Source: Centroberyx gerrardi (Eukaryota; Chordata; Actinopteri; Beryciformes; Berycidae). Taken from it: a stretch of 64,000 bases of DNA. The DNA is taken from contig NC_136008.1 of the NCBI RefSeq assembly GCF_048128805.1, positions 13,349,072-13,413,071 on the forward strand, written 5' to 3'. Position 1 is the first letter of the stretch. Each line of letters starts with the position of its first letter. The position numbers and the translations under genes are program-made. Shown here one piece after another: positions 1 to 12,400 of the stretch. A model generated the notes under the pieces. It was given only the letters and a program-made list of their open reading frames with translations, ran no database searches and was not told the origin of the DNA.

Positions 1-35
1 ATACTCAAGATAGCAACCTGTGGAAAAATCATTAC

Positions 36-252
36 CTTTGAGAGGAAGTGCTCGTTGGTGGTTCTGAAGTTTCGTAACCAATCAGTGGCTTGCAATGGCT
101 GGTCGAAGCGAGAGGCGTTATAGGACGAGGGCAGCAGCTCTTTACAGTTCTTTACCCACAGGTGGGCTGCATGGGGAAAACACAAAGAAGATGTAGGGGG
201 ATCACTGTCGACACATTCAATACTTCTGCAATGGTAGCAGTCAACCACTTGG

Positions 253-292
<40 letters not shown>

Positions 293-457
293 TCACCGTC
301 AGGTATATGCAGCACCAGCCATCCTTGTGAATAGCAGAAGTGGACTGTGTGACAGAGAGACAAAGTCTTTCCACTACCCTTCAATCCGTCTGAGCAGCCA
401 GTTAAGGTCAACAACAGGCTTATTTAGGGGAGCATCAAGAAGAGAGAAGTGTGTTTA

Positions 458-509
<52 letters not shown>

Positions 510-1583
510 AGTTGAAGGATACAGAACAGGTAGCGCATGGCAGGTTTGCTGAAGTCTGTTTTCTTCAGGTAAGAGATGACCTCCAGAGCAGGCGGCCGCA
601 CCATCAGACAGCTCTCATTGAATGTCTTGATCTGAAGCCATACATAAAAAGAATTAAATTCATGTTAGATATTTTATTATTTTGAAATTAAGGAATCCCA
701 ACAGTCACAACATATAATTTACAAGCTTTGTTATGCTTTGTTGTATAAAATTACATTGAAATGATGCTGGTTTTAGTAACTTTGAATGTTATATGTTTTT
801 GTTTTTTTTAGAGCAACAGGAATCTATCTACTTTGGAGAGACTATGAGCCTTCCTATGAAGTCACTTGAACACACACACACACACACACACATACAAGCA
901 CCTACCTGATATTGATAGCGTGGGGGAAGGCCGTGAGGGAACATGGTGCGGATGTGTGCAGAGGGCAGAGTGTAGTACTGTCCAAAATGTTTCTCTGACT
1001 GACATGCCTGGAGAGAGACAGAATCACACAGATCAAGGGACTATACTGACTGCCACTCAATTTACAACTGCAAACACAAATCAGCTGCAAGTGGACAGCA
1101 GCTGTACGCCCATCCATCCTGCCACTACCAAGACGAGGATATTAGCTGTCTGGGCTCTTGACAGTGACAGTGAAGCCAAATGTGCATGGTTACTTACTGG
1201 ATCGCTCTCCTGTGTCCTGAAGACTGAGATGGGCTCGGACTCCGACTCGACAGCCAGCGCCTCCTGCTGCTGGTTACATCCACTGGTATGAAGGGGCCTT
1301 ACATGTGCTACCTGTCAATATCATCACAACCCACAGGTTAAATGGCACACAACAGAAAGATGTCAAGTCTCCTCTCTATTTGCCTCCTTTGCTAATGTAT
1401 TATTGAGCCTATTAATATTTCAAGGAGGAGATGCTCCAAATCCTCTCCAGCGTATTTGGAGGAGAAACAGAAAGATAACACAAGCGATTTATCTGAAGCT
1501 TCTCAAAACGCACTTTCAAAGTCTGTTGCTGACAGTGAACTCACCGTTTGCCGTAGTCTGAAGGACAGTCTGTGAAGGGCCAT
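36..1583 (-). CDS. dap3: DAP3 / mitochondrial ribosomal protein mS29 (partial, 5' half)
   Basis: DAP3 (mS29) is a P-loop GTP-binding protein of the mitochondrial small ribosomal subunit, also linked to apoptosis. Exons read on the minus strand: 1545-1583 (start MALHRLSF), 1198-1269, 906-1007 (ends [12 protein letters not shown]), 523-631 ([17 protein letters not shown]), 297-344 ([15 protein letters not shown]) and 36-166 ([16 protein letters not shown], then [10 protein letters not shown]). All have GT-AG borders and matching phases, and align in order with human DAP3. The rest of the gene lies beyond the left edge. The start is the only Met in exon 1586-1545, right after an acceptor, so the N-terminus should be an imported presequence. 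Oddity: the short exon carrying the Walker A motif (GEKGTGKT in human), expected between 523 and 344, is absent. The acceptor at 1269 has NAGNAG alternatives. Confidence 0.88.
256..290. repeat. (GT)n microsatellite in dap3 intron
   Basis: On the minus strand it is a (CA)n tract directly after the donor of dap3 exon 297-344. Confidence 0.9.
461..505. repeat. (GT)n microsatellite in dap3 intron
   Basis: Second GT run, within the 178-base intron where the Walker A exon would be expected. Confidence 0.9.
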
Positions 1584-1982
1584 GATCTGAAATGCGGATG
1601 ACCAAGTGAATGGGTATAAAGGTTATATTTCAGGGATCACAAGTACCAAAAAGCAGACCCGATGCGAACTAATAGCAGTTTCCTGAGGCCACCTGTGGTT
1701 TCTGCAGGCTGATAACCTTGCGTAAACATTTAGCTAGCAGCTAACTGTGGTACAGACACGTACAGACAGTAACATTAGCGATCTGGATCTATTTCAGCAT
1801 AATAATCCATTCACCTGCAGATCAATTCATTAAAGATTCAGTGACGATGATTTCGGCTAATGTCATCTATGTACAAAGCTCCCAGGTCTGAGTTACAGCG
1901 ATGCTAAGTTGCACAATATCGGTCGAAGTCAATGTGCCAGATCTGTCATGGACACCGCCATCATGCAGTGCAGACCAGGAAG

Positions 1983-1994
1983 TGACGTCACGTG
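1983..1994. promoter_or_regulatory. overlapping CRE and E-box upstream of dap3
   Basis: A perfect CRE palindrome TGACGTCA (1983-1990) overlaps a CACGTG E-box (1989-1994). It sits about 400 bases upstream of the dap3 start-codon exon, in the likely promoter or first-exon zone. CRE and CACGTG elements are common in promoters of mitochondrial translation genes. The transcription start is not visible, so the assignment to dap3 is inferred from distance. Confidence 0.45.
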
Positions 1995-2357
1995 CTCTCG
2001 CTCTGTTTAGCCAGCTGTAAATCGCACAAACCAAAAAGGCGACAACTACTGAGTAAAATGGAGTTTACCAGACTTTGACATGTTTTAGCTGCGATCCTGT
2101 TATTGATGATTTAGACGTTTGCAGTTATGGGAGCTGGAGTAGACTATGGACAATTTAATACTTGATAAACAGTTTGGAGAGGAAAGTCTTTTCCAAAGCA
2201 TTAAGATGGCTCTTATTACAGGATTCCTGGGAGAATTACAATACTTAAAAAAAAACTAAAAAAAACAATAGCAAGGCCCACAGGGGCAAATAAACTACTT
2301 TCATACTTATTATCTTAGTTAATTACAAACAGCTAGCCCCAACCCTTATAATACTAA

Positions 2358-2425
<68 letters not shown>

Positions 2426-3300
2426 GGCCTAATGAAAAACAAAGATGTAGAATTGTAAGATTTTTTAACTTATATTATGGTACACTTGGAACAGGAAAAT
2501 AATAATAAAGTGAGTATTAATGATATAGGCTATATGAAAATGTATGCCTTTTTGATATAAATAGCATAATATAGCAAAGCAAATATCAAATATATATGAC
2601 TATATATTTTTGCAAGGTTCACATTAAATATATCGTATGACCTAGTTCTGCTCTGTAGGAGTTTGCAGCAGGTTTCTATTATGCCTACTAGTGCATTAGT
2701 GGGCCAAAAACATCTCTTGTTCTATCTCAATACTTTCTGTTTTACCAATGCATTATTAACAGCTCAGCTGTATTAACTTCTGTTTGAGTGCTCAGTTTTA
2801 GGCCAGTCCCTTTCTCTCCCACCACTGAAAGCTGAACCCCATGTTGTCGTAGGCGTCACAACTTTTGAGCTGATCTCCAAATCCAAACCACCACCAGCCT
2901 ACTTTAGCCAAGTCGTCGCCATTTTATTAGGCGTCTAAATAGCCCTCCCCAATCGCCTATTATGAACCGCAATGAGATCCTGTGCTGTATTCACCGTTTT
3001 ATCTCCTCCTCTGGCCACATGAAAATGGCCACGCAATTACATTCCCGCACATTCACCAACCACTCTGCGCTGTCAGCCTATAAAACAGGACGGGCCGCCG
3101 TAGCCTTCAGCCTGTCGTCCCGACACGGTAACAGCCTGTGTATATAGGAGAACATAATTTGAGCCATTATTACTGGGCGCGATGTAACTTTCCCCGAGAA
3201 GTGGCAAAATAACATCCTGCTCCAGTGTAACCAGTTCGCCACCTAGCTGCAGAGACGCGCCTACGGAGATCTGTCGACTGTATGATTATGAAAACACCCG
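1995..3300. other. intergenic, AT-rich, with (ACT)n(AAT)n microsatellite
   Basis: No coding exon is visible. The stretch holds a compound trinucleotide repeat at about 2343-2423 (ACT units, then AAT units) in AT-rich sequence, and separates divergent dap3 and the ash1l-like gene. Confidence 0.6.
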
Positions 3301-3419
3301 CGCCAATGTTGTTGCACAGTAGGCTCTGCGCCCCGATGAGACTGAAACTCGGTTTTAGGAGGTGTACTGGCCTTAGTTATGTAATCAAAGCAACATCTGA
3401 TGCACCAAAAGCTCCGGAT

Positions 3420-3502
3420 TGCCGTTGGTGCGAAGGGGAGAGCAGGACAGCAACACCTTAACCTCCTGCCTAAACGCAGTTGGCTCCGGGACGCGCTCTC
3501 GG
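3420..3502 (+). other. possible non-coding first exon of the ash1l-like gene
   Basis: GC-rich sequence ends at a strong donor (CTCTCGG then gtaagt at 3503). The next good acceptor on this strand in front of the coding start is at 6281, so this may be an untranslated first exon with a 2.8-kb intron. That intron (3503-6281) shows only microsatellites, (GT)n then (GA)n at about 4155-4237, and purine-rich DNA. The left border is arbitrary because no start site is visible. Confidence 0.35.
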
Positions 3503-4160
3503 GTAAGTAGCCTACGTAGCCTTATTACAAAATGTCATGGCAGTCTGTATTAATGTGTGCAGGCCTGTCATCATCATCGTGCTAAAAGCACAGTTGCTTA
3601 GTGAGACATTTTTGCATCCGCTTTGGGCTAATTTTATCCCTTGTTGCTGTGTATGTTTCCCCTCTGTTCTCCGTGCATGATATTTATTATTTCAATGTTG
3701 CTGACACCAGCATAAGGGGTGGCAGAGGACAGATAGAAGAGAAAAAGGTGGCTCTAGACTCATCCACATCACAAATACCACCAGCAGATTTTCATGTTAC
3801 CTAGCACACTTCGATGTTGAGTTGCATTTGCAGCTGTTTATATTTTATATAGCCTAAATGTGGGATATATGTTATTACGGAGATATGAATGACAACAACA
3901 ACACGTGCATGTGCGTATTGCCGTTTTCTAAGTGCGACAGCATCATGCGAATAGTCATTTTCTAAGGTGCGCAAAGTCATTATGGAAAAGGAAGCTCCTG
4001 TTGACGTCCTTAGTAAACCAGTGATAGGTTGCTCCAGTGCGGTAACACCCCCACTACCCATACTGTATCTACAGTAGCTACATCAGTCAGCCTACGCAGC
4101 TGCGACCTGGGTACACAATGTACGACCAACACTCTTCTGATACCCTAACTAGGGGAAAGT

Positions 4161-4236
<76 letters not shown>

Positions 4237-6281
4237 GACTCACGTGAGAAACTTCCCCCCTATATGTGGAGTAGGCTGCACTGGCTGTAAAGCTTCATGG
4301 CCACAGCTCAATATTTTGAGATGCCATCACACAGCCTAATTTCCAGCCCGGGTGCTTTGCTGCTGTTGTCAGGCAGATGATAATGGTGTTGTAGTTATTG
4401 ATGATAACACCGTCATGGGATGGTGATGATGGCTGGAAATATGGAGGGCCATTACCATGATTTAATCGTTGCCTCAGCACTGCCGAGGAACCACACTGAC
4501 TACAGTGTCAAGTCCACCCATCATTCTGTCACTGGAAATAGCTTCTGGTCTAATGTTAGAATAATTTTGAGTTATGCTTGAGAGGTATAGCTCTGGAGAA
4601 CATAAAGGGCTATTAGTATGCACTTTGACTGATGTTGAATAGACTTGCCCTTTTAAGTTTAAAAACCTGCCGCTCACATTCTCTCCTTATCACCACTTTA
4701 CACTACAAGAGTTTAACTCCTATGATTCAAGCTACTCCTCACACCCATAGCCTCTCAGTCTGCCCCTCTTTATATGGGTCAGGCTGTTGTAGTGGTTATG
4801 GTCAAGGTGGCTGCAGTTATTTAGGGGAAGCACCGTCCATCTCAACGCTCATTTTATTTTATTGTAACAGAGGTATAGCCTTGGAGGGCTTTTCCAAACT
4901 GTTATATAACATAACATCTACTGGAACAGATGTTGATTTGAACACAGTTTGATTCAAGTAAAGGGTTTGGGTGTGGAGGGACCTAGAGGCAACAGAGAGA
5001 GCCCACTGCGCCCCTAAATGAAAACATTATCTGAGATGCTCTTGTAAGTTTAAAGGGCAGTTCAGTGCGTTGAGAGACATATGAGCTATTTCATAAGAGG
5101 CTCTCAGGAGAGAGCTGAAGGAATGCAAGGCAGGGTGTGTTTTATTATAAAATGGATGAGTGTCTGTCTTAATGAGAGAAAGAGAGAGAGTATGATGAAG
5201 GAAGCATGACAGAAGATGCCGTTTCCCTTCGTTGCATTGAAAACTGGGCTGAACATAGTATGAGTGAGAGTGAGAGGGGGAAAGTTTTGCTGGTGAGGAG
5301 AATGTTATTTTAGGGTGTGTTACTTGCTGTAATGTCACATTAAAAGTCCATTTACAATGGGGTCAATGAAAAGCTTACTTGACTTAGAGGAAGCAATGGG
5401 AGGAGGAGGAATTCGCACTCCTTTCCAAAAATAAGTTTTACCCTTTCCTACGGATTTGTGTTACCACTACTGAAAGGGGAGGAGGGGAAGGGTCGGACCG
5501 TGAATGGAGGGATTTAGGTTGGAGAGGAGGAAAAGAACGAAGTGGAGGAGGAAATATGGTTCTGATTAACATGGATACAGTGCATGAGTTGACCATTTTA
5601 CTGTGTGGTCTACTGAGAGAGAGGGAGAGAGAGAGAGAAAGAGAGAGAGAAAGTGGATGGGACTAATAGAGAATGTATGCAAAAGCTTACTGCCAAACAT
5701 GAAAAGGGGAGTTTCGGAGAGAAAAGAAAGTACAGCAGAGGGAACGGTGGGAGGAGAAGTACTTGTGGGAGTAGCTGAGAACAGGAGGCGCAAAGATAGT
5801 AGGGAGAGGAGGGGAGGAGACTGGATCAAGTGTGTGAATTAGCGAGGAGCTGATTGATTGATATATTGATTTGGGGAGAGGGGGGCATAATAAGGATTAG
5901 AGCGTAAGTAAGAGTGCAGAGGATCAGGAAGTGTGCTGTCTTTTCAGAACTACCGTTATTTACAGTTTGTCAGAAAAAGCTAGTTCAGGCTGTTTTTTTA
6001 AAGAATGTGACTAGGCCTTTATTCCGGTTAGTGCAGACATTCTGGGAATCGGCTGCTATGTAGCCTTTGATTGGCCCCCTGGGTTTCTGTAGGGTGAGAT
6101 CATCTCTGTGGACTCAGAGACTTTAGCACCTCACTACAGCTGCCTGCAGGAAGGGGACTTTCCCCCTCCATGCCTCTGCTGCTGCTACTCATCTGAGCGC
6201 ACTGAAATGACTAATCACTGACCTCTGTCTATGTCTGTCTGTCTCTCTCTGTCTCTCTCTCTTTAACATACTCCTTCTCAG

Positions 6282-6476
6282 CTCAAGCCTGAAGGATAGG
6301 AGAGAGACCTTTGCTGGATGAAGGAGTCAACCTCTGCTTGGACCTTTATAGCATCTTTTTTTGTAAATCTCCTGACCTACACCTGCAATCTCCTCTCAGC
6401 CCTTGACCCCCCCGGGGTCCTTTAGTGTTATACTGGGAACCCCACCGCACCCTGCCCCTCCCCCCTGACTTCTCTG
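6282..6476 (+). other. 5' UTR part of the first coding exon, ash1l-like gene
   Basis: A pyrimidine-rich acceptor ending at 6281 (ccttctcag) is followed by 195 non-coding bases up to the ATG at 6477. Confidence 0.6.
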
Positions 6477-9400
6477 ATGGACCAGAGAGTGAAGGGGGGT
6501 ACCCCTCCAACCTCACACACCCCCCTGGCCCCCACCTCTCCACCTGAAGACTCAGAACAGGAACAAGTGGCGGAGATAAGGAGGAGGGGCGAGGGCGAGA
6601 ATGGAGACTTAGGGAAGAGAGAGGAGGAGAGAAGAGGAGCAGGGAGGAAGAAAGAAGGAGACAAAGGGGCAGTGCTGGAGCTGCTCATCGAGGGCCGCTG
6701 TGGAAGCGCAGGGCAGCAACAGCTTCAGTTCCCTGGCAGAGAGGCTAGCTGCCCTGATGGGAATGTACGACTCCGGATCGGACTCCAGGCCAAACGGACC
6801 AAGAAACCGCCCAAGATTCTGGAGAGCTATGTCTGCAAGCCCACCTTCAGGACCTATCAGAGACAGGGCAGGGGGGGGGTGCTGAGGGGGGACGGAGAGG
6901 GAGGAGTGGGCCAGCAGGGCAAAACCAGCCCCACACCAGAAGAGGCATCCAGAGAGCAAAGCTCAGGGTTGGATCCTGTCCAGAGCCAGTCCAGACAAAC
7001 TGCATCTACCGCTTCACCAGCGCTGTCATCATCGTCGTTGTCGTCATCGGCATTGCAGCCACTTCCTACAGCTTCCAGCCCAGCCTCAGCCCCTGCCCTC
7101 GCCAGCCCAGGGACCAAGTCAGCCAAACAGGTAAGGACAAGGGCATTTGCCTTACACACACACACACAAACAGCTGCCATTATTAAACCCACTATTATTT
7201 GAAGTTAACTCAAAATGGAAAAAAACCTGGGGGGAGAAGGGAAAACATAATGACTGAAGGTATTCATAATCACATAGTAATACATTATTAATGGCACATA
7301 TGTGGTGTAGCTCTGTTTTGGTTTTCGTAGTCAACCACCAGACAGGCTTATCTGGTGCAAAATTATCCAGCTTTGTGCTCAGTGGTAATAAGGTCAAATG
7401 AGCTATTGTCTCAATACTGAAACCTAAGCAGCACATTTGAGTAAACAGACCTATAAATAGGACAACAGCACAGCAACTACTAGGAGCTGTTACAGACATT
7501 GGTTCATCAGTCCTTATGACAATCACCCAAGGGGAAGCTTATTGCTTTAGCTGCAAAAACGCCACTCAAGCTGCAGCATTCCAAAATTACAGGACAAGCA
7601 CGAAATGTCAAGCCTTCTCATCTCTATTAGTGGCAATTTATAGCTACCAATAGCACAGCTTTCTCCCTCTCTATCTCTGTCCCTCTCTTCTATTTTTACA
7701 TCCCCTCTTTTCTCTACCTGCTCTCATTTATCTTTCACTCCCCCTCTCTCTCTCTGTCCCACTCCCTTTCTCTCTCAGTTTCTCTGCCTTTGTATTTCTC
7801 CTTTCTGTGTCAACCCCATTCCTGTTTCCATCACCTCACTCTCTCCTTCTCCTCACTATGCCCTCCTTTCTCTCCCTGATTGAGTCATTTTGTCCTCAAT
7901 CTCTCTTTTAATGGTCAGACAAAAACAAAAGCATTTAAGTTGTTGTGTTTTCCCCGAGTGCCATTGTCCTTTATTGTTATCAGCAGCAAACTAATAGATA
8001 TCACAGCCATTGTTGTCTATGACAGAGATTGCCTGTTTGCGCCCTCCAGGTTCCTATCAAACTGGCTGATAAGACAGAGGTGAATTCAAATGGCTCATCT
8101 GAGAAAGTGAAGAGAGAGAAGCTTCCTAGTGTCAATGGCCAGCCAGTCCCTGCAGGACACAAACCCTCCTCCCCTAAAACAGACCAGACAGCTCCCACTA
8201 CTCCCTCCACACCATCCCTCCAAACCCCGTCAGCAGGGGAACCCAGGAGTGAGGGAGACACCCCTAACAAACATAATGGTTTGGTGCAGACAGGGAGACA
8301 GAAGGGACTGTCAAATGGGAAAGGCTCCGCCGATGTCCTTGGCCCTACCAAGTCCACTAAGGTCAAAGTTGGAAAACACAGCAGTTCCTCCTCTGCTTCT
8401 CCCAGAGACATGGACTCTGCAACAAGACCCCCAGTCTCTGGCAGCTCCCATAAAGAACACAGCCTCTCCCATAAGAGTAGGACAGATTCTCCTTCCTCTC
8501 CCTCCGTCACCCCTAAACCACACTCCTCCCCTTCTGTGTCTCTCTCCTCTGGCCACTCCCCAAAACAGGATCCTTCTCTACAGCCCTCACTAGAAAAGAA
8601 GAGAGAGAAAGAGAAGAAAGCAAAGAAAGAGAAACGGAAAGAGAAAAAATCCAAGCGAGATAGAGGCGAGGCTGAAAGAGCAAAGAGTGAGAGCAGGAAG
8701 GAGGAAGGCAAGAAGAAGAAGAAAGAGAAAGGGAAGGAGGGGAAATCGAGGCATGGAAAAGGCAAGGATGAAAGAGGCAGGATTGATGATACATGGAGGG
8801 ATGAAGCAGAGAAGATTGAGAGAGGAAAGGCTGAGAAAAAGAGGGATAAGCTTAGCCCAGAAAGACACAGAGCAAAAGATGACAACGCTAAACCTGGTGA
8901 AACAGATGATAGTGGTAAACTAGATAAGACCTGTAAACTACCGAACCCAGGCAGACCAGATGAGAGAGACAAGGCAGATGATACTTGCCAGCCAGTTAAA
9001 CATGCCGAACCAGCAACAACAGGTGACACTAGTAAATCTAAAGAACAAGACGTCCCATCAAAACATCCGACTGTGCCTCCAAGCCACCCCTCTTCTGCTC
9101 CTCCCTCTCTCCCTGCTCTTTCTGCTCGCTCCCCCATCTCTCCCCCTTCTTCACCCCCAGAGCAGGACAGCCGACCGCTCAAGAAGCGTAAAGCCAGACG
9201 GCCCAGCTGGACCAAGCTGGTGCACCGGGCTCAGAGGGTGGAAAACCAGGAAGCCTCTGTAGATTCCCACCATAATCCATTACTAAGTTTCCCCCAGAAC
9301 TCCAAGACGTGCCTCCCTACCAAGGCCACTATCCCGCAGGCAGATGAGTCACACCCAACCCCCTCTATCTCCTCCACCAGCAGCTCCTCCGCTCTTCCTT

Positions 9401-12400
9401 CTGCAACCAAACCTCCATCCCCAAACCAGAGTCACCCCCACTCTGACCCCAGCCCCCCTGCTTCTAGATCCCCCATAATACCTGCCCGAAAGAGGGGCCG
9501 CCCTAAGTCCCACACCTCTAGCTTAGATGAACCTCCACCTAGACTTTCGCCCAGCGCTATCCCAGCTGAAGTGCCCGCTCTTGGGTGTGAAGGAGTTCAG
9601 AAAGCCCCTGTGCTGGAGCCCAGTCCAATACTTCCCAATACCACTCAGTCTACATCCACTCCGAGGAAGCGTGGCCGTCCTCCCAAACGGCCCCTCCCCG
9701 AGGACCAGAGTGGAGATGCGAGTCAAACTGATGTTAAAAAGAGGAGTAAAGACTTGCATTCTGAAAAGGGCAACAGGCAGCTGAAGATCAGGAGGCTGAT
9801 TAGTGAGATGAAGAAAAGAAAGAAGAGGAGACTCCACAAGGGAACGCTGTCTGAGTATGGAGGAAAGGAGGGAAGGGGAGGAGAGACAGATGGAGAGACC
9901 TCTCTCGGAGTGTGTAAGTCAATAGAGGCTACAGCAACACACACCCTCTCCGCCCTGTCCTCCTCCTTTGGGGGTAAGCTGGGCCCTCAGATCAATGTGA
10001 GTAAGAGAGGGACCATCTACATGGGCAAGAGGAGAGGACGCAAGCCTAAAGCTCAAACAGCTAACCTAAACTCCAGCTCCCAGAATTCAGCTCAGCCTGC
10101 TCTGTTCACCAATCCCTCTGAAACCTCTCTTTTCTCCTCCAGCCAACCCCAACCTCCCTCTCACCCTTTCCCCTCCCCATCTCTTACCCACTCCAGCGGC
10201 GCTCAAAGCCCTTATAGTGAAGGCAGCCTAGCAGAACATCCAACATCTTCCCTCCTTTTTCCTCACCCCTTCTCCCTCCCTTCCCCGTCTTCCTCCTGCA
10301 CCTCCCCTCGCCCTCCCTCCTCCTCATCCCTCTCTCCCTTTGTGAAGAAGAGTTGTCCATGTCAGGGAAGGCATCACTTCCCCTTCCACCAGTCGTCATG
10401 TAAGCTCTCCTCTCCCACCCATCCACTGCATCACACACCTGGCTCTCCTGCCCACCTGAAAGAGGCCACCCCGTCCCCCAGGAGCGAATCACACAGCGAG
10501 GAGACTTTGCCTAGTGATAGTGGAATTGGCACAGATAATAACAGCGTCTCAGAGCGAGGAGAGATGAGGGGAGGCCGAGGCATGCTCAGGATGGGTCAAG
10601 GCTCAGGAGTGATTCTAGGGGGTCAGAGACACCCCTCCTCTCTTGTAGACCGTCCCTCTCCTGTCTCGTCACCCCTCTCTGCCATGCACAGACACACTAA
10701 CCCCATCACCAATCCAGCTACCATGGAGCGACACAGAGAAAGACACAGGCACAGGCGGAGGGAGTATGACTGTGTCCCTTCATGCACTTGCCTGTGCCCA
10801 TGCCCCTGCCCAGGGCACAACAAGTGCACTCATTCGGACTATTATCCTTGCCTTGGGCACAGTGCACTGAAGAGACAGAAAAATAAACACAAGAAGAAGC
10901 ACCAGCAGCTGCACATGCAGGACCCAGAGTTTCTGTCTGAACTAGATGATATGATCGGTCAATTCAGTGAGGTCCACATCGGACGCCGTAGTTGGGCAAG
11001 GACCGGACTGGGCCAGGGCTTCGATGGGAGTGGGAATGCCGCTGGAGGAAGGCGCCATCACTCTTCGTCCTCACATCCTCTCCGCTCCAACATCTTCAGG
11101 ATCAATCTGAATGGCTTCTACTCCCCTCATCCTTCCTCTTATTCTACTAATCCCTCCTTCTCGCCCCAACCTTTCTACCCCTGCCAGCCAGTGCATTGTG
11201 GCAGGAAGCCAGACCGCAGGCAGTGCGGTTGCCCTTCAAAGTTCCAGGAGACCATTGACGATATGGGCTTCTACAGAGGCTACCCCCCGACCGCGCCGCT
11301 CTACCCCCACCTCCACAGCTCCTTCCCCCTGCACTCTCCTCACCAGTATGCCGCCCATCAGCCCCACCACCCCCACTTCCTCCTCAACCCAGCCAGATTC
11401 CACAGGCGGAGGAGCAGGTTGCTGAGGGAGGGAGGTTTAGGAGGAGAGGTCGAGGGAGAGATGGGAGGCAGTGGAGGAGGCCCACACCTCAGCTCAGGGT
11501 TCGTCTCCAGCCTCTCCTGTGGCTGTGGGAGGAGTGAACACAAACACAAACATAAACACCGTCACCGACACTGCGAGCGAGACGTGGAGGACGAGGAGGA
11601 GGTGCATGACGATGAGGAGGAAGACGATTTGGAGAGAGAGGAGCTGGCCAGTTCGAAGCCAAGGTCAGGGTTCATCGTGGGGCCAGGAGACGGAGGAAGG
11701 AAAGCGACAAGAGGAATGGGGAGTATGGGGTCAACAGAATCACCTTGGTTATGTGAGAATGGAAAAGATTCCTTTTCTTCTTCTGCTGCTGCTGCCAGTG
11801 CCTCATCATCATCAACATCCTCAGCAGAGAGGTTCAAACACACATCTCTCACCTCACTGGGTCTGGGTTCCTCTCACCTGTCCTCATTTGGAGGAGGCTG
11901 GGGCGGCCTGGGCCAGCCCTGGATGAAGGTAGGGGGCTTGGGAGGGTCAGGATTCGGACTCTCCAACCCCAGCTGGAGAACCTTCACTGGGGGGCAGCAT
12001 ACAGGGAGGATGGTTGCATCAGACAGAGAGGAGGAAGATGAGGAGGACATTGAACAGACACACCTGTACAGGACCTCCCCATCCCCAACACACACCAACC
12101 TGTTCACCTCTGCTGCCATGGCAACAGGGGGGAGGGGCCTGAGGAGCGGAATGGGCAGTAGGACTCCAGGGAGTGGAGACAGGTCATGGAGGAGGGAGGA
12201 GCCAGCCTGGACAGAGAGGAGAGGAGCAGGTGAGGATGGATGAATGGATGGATTGATAGATGCATGAATGAATTGATCACTGACATCACTGTGCTGCTGC
12301 CCAATGGCAGATATGAGGTTTTGCTAGGTGTAGTGCCAATGTTGTTGGAGCAATATGTGGACATTTTGCAATGCTAGTATTTGAAATGAGACAAAGAGGT

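Noticed and set aside
90-685. ORFs with poly(Cys-Val) runs
   Set aside because: Translated GT microsatellites; real coding on the minus strand (dap3) explains the flanks.
8001-9215. 404-codon minus-strand ORF
   Set aside because: Mirror of the low-complexity Lys/Ser/Pro-rich ash1l-like exon; Ser/Leu/Phe-rich nonsense composition and the opposite strand is clearly the coding one.
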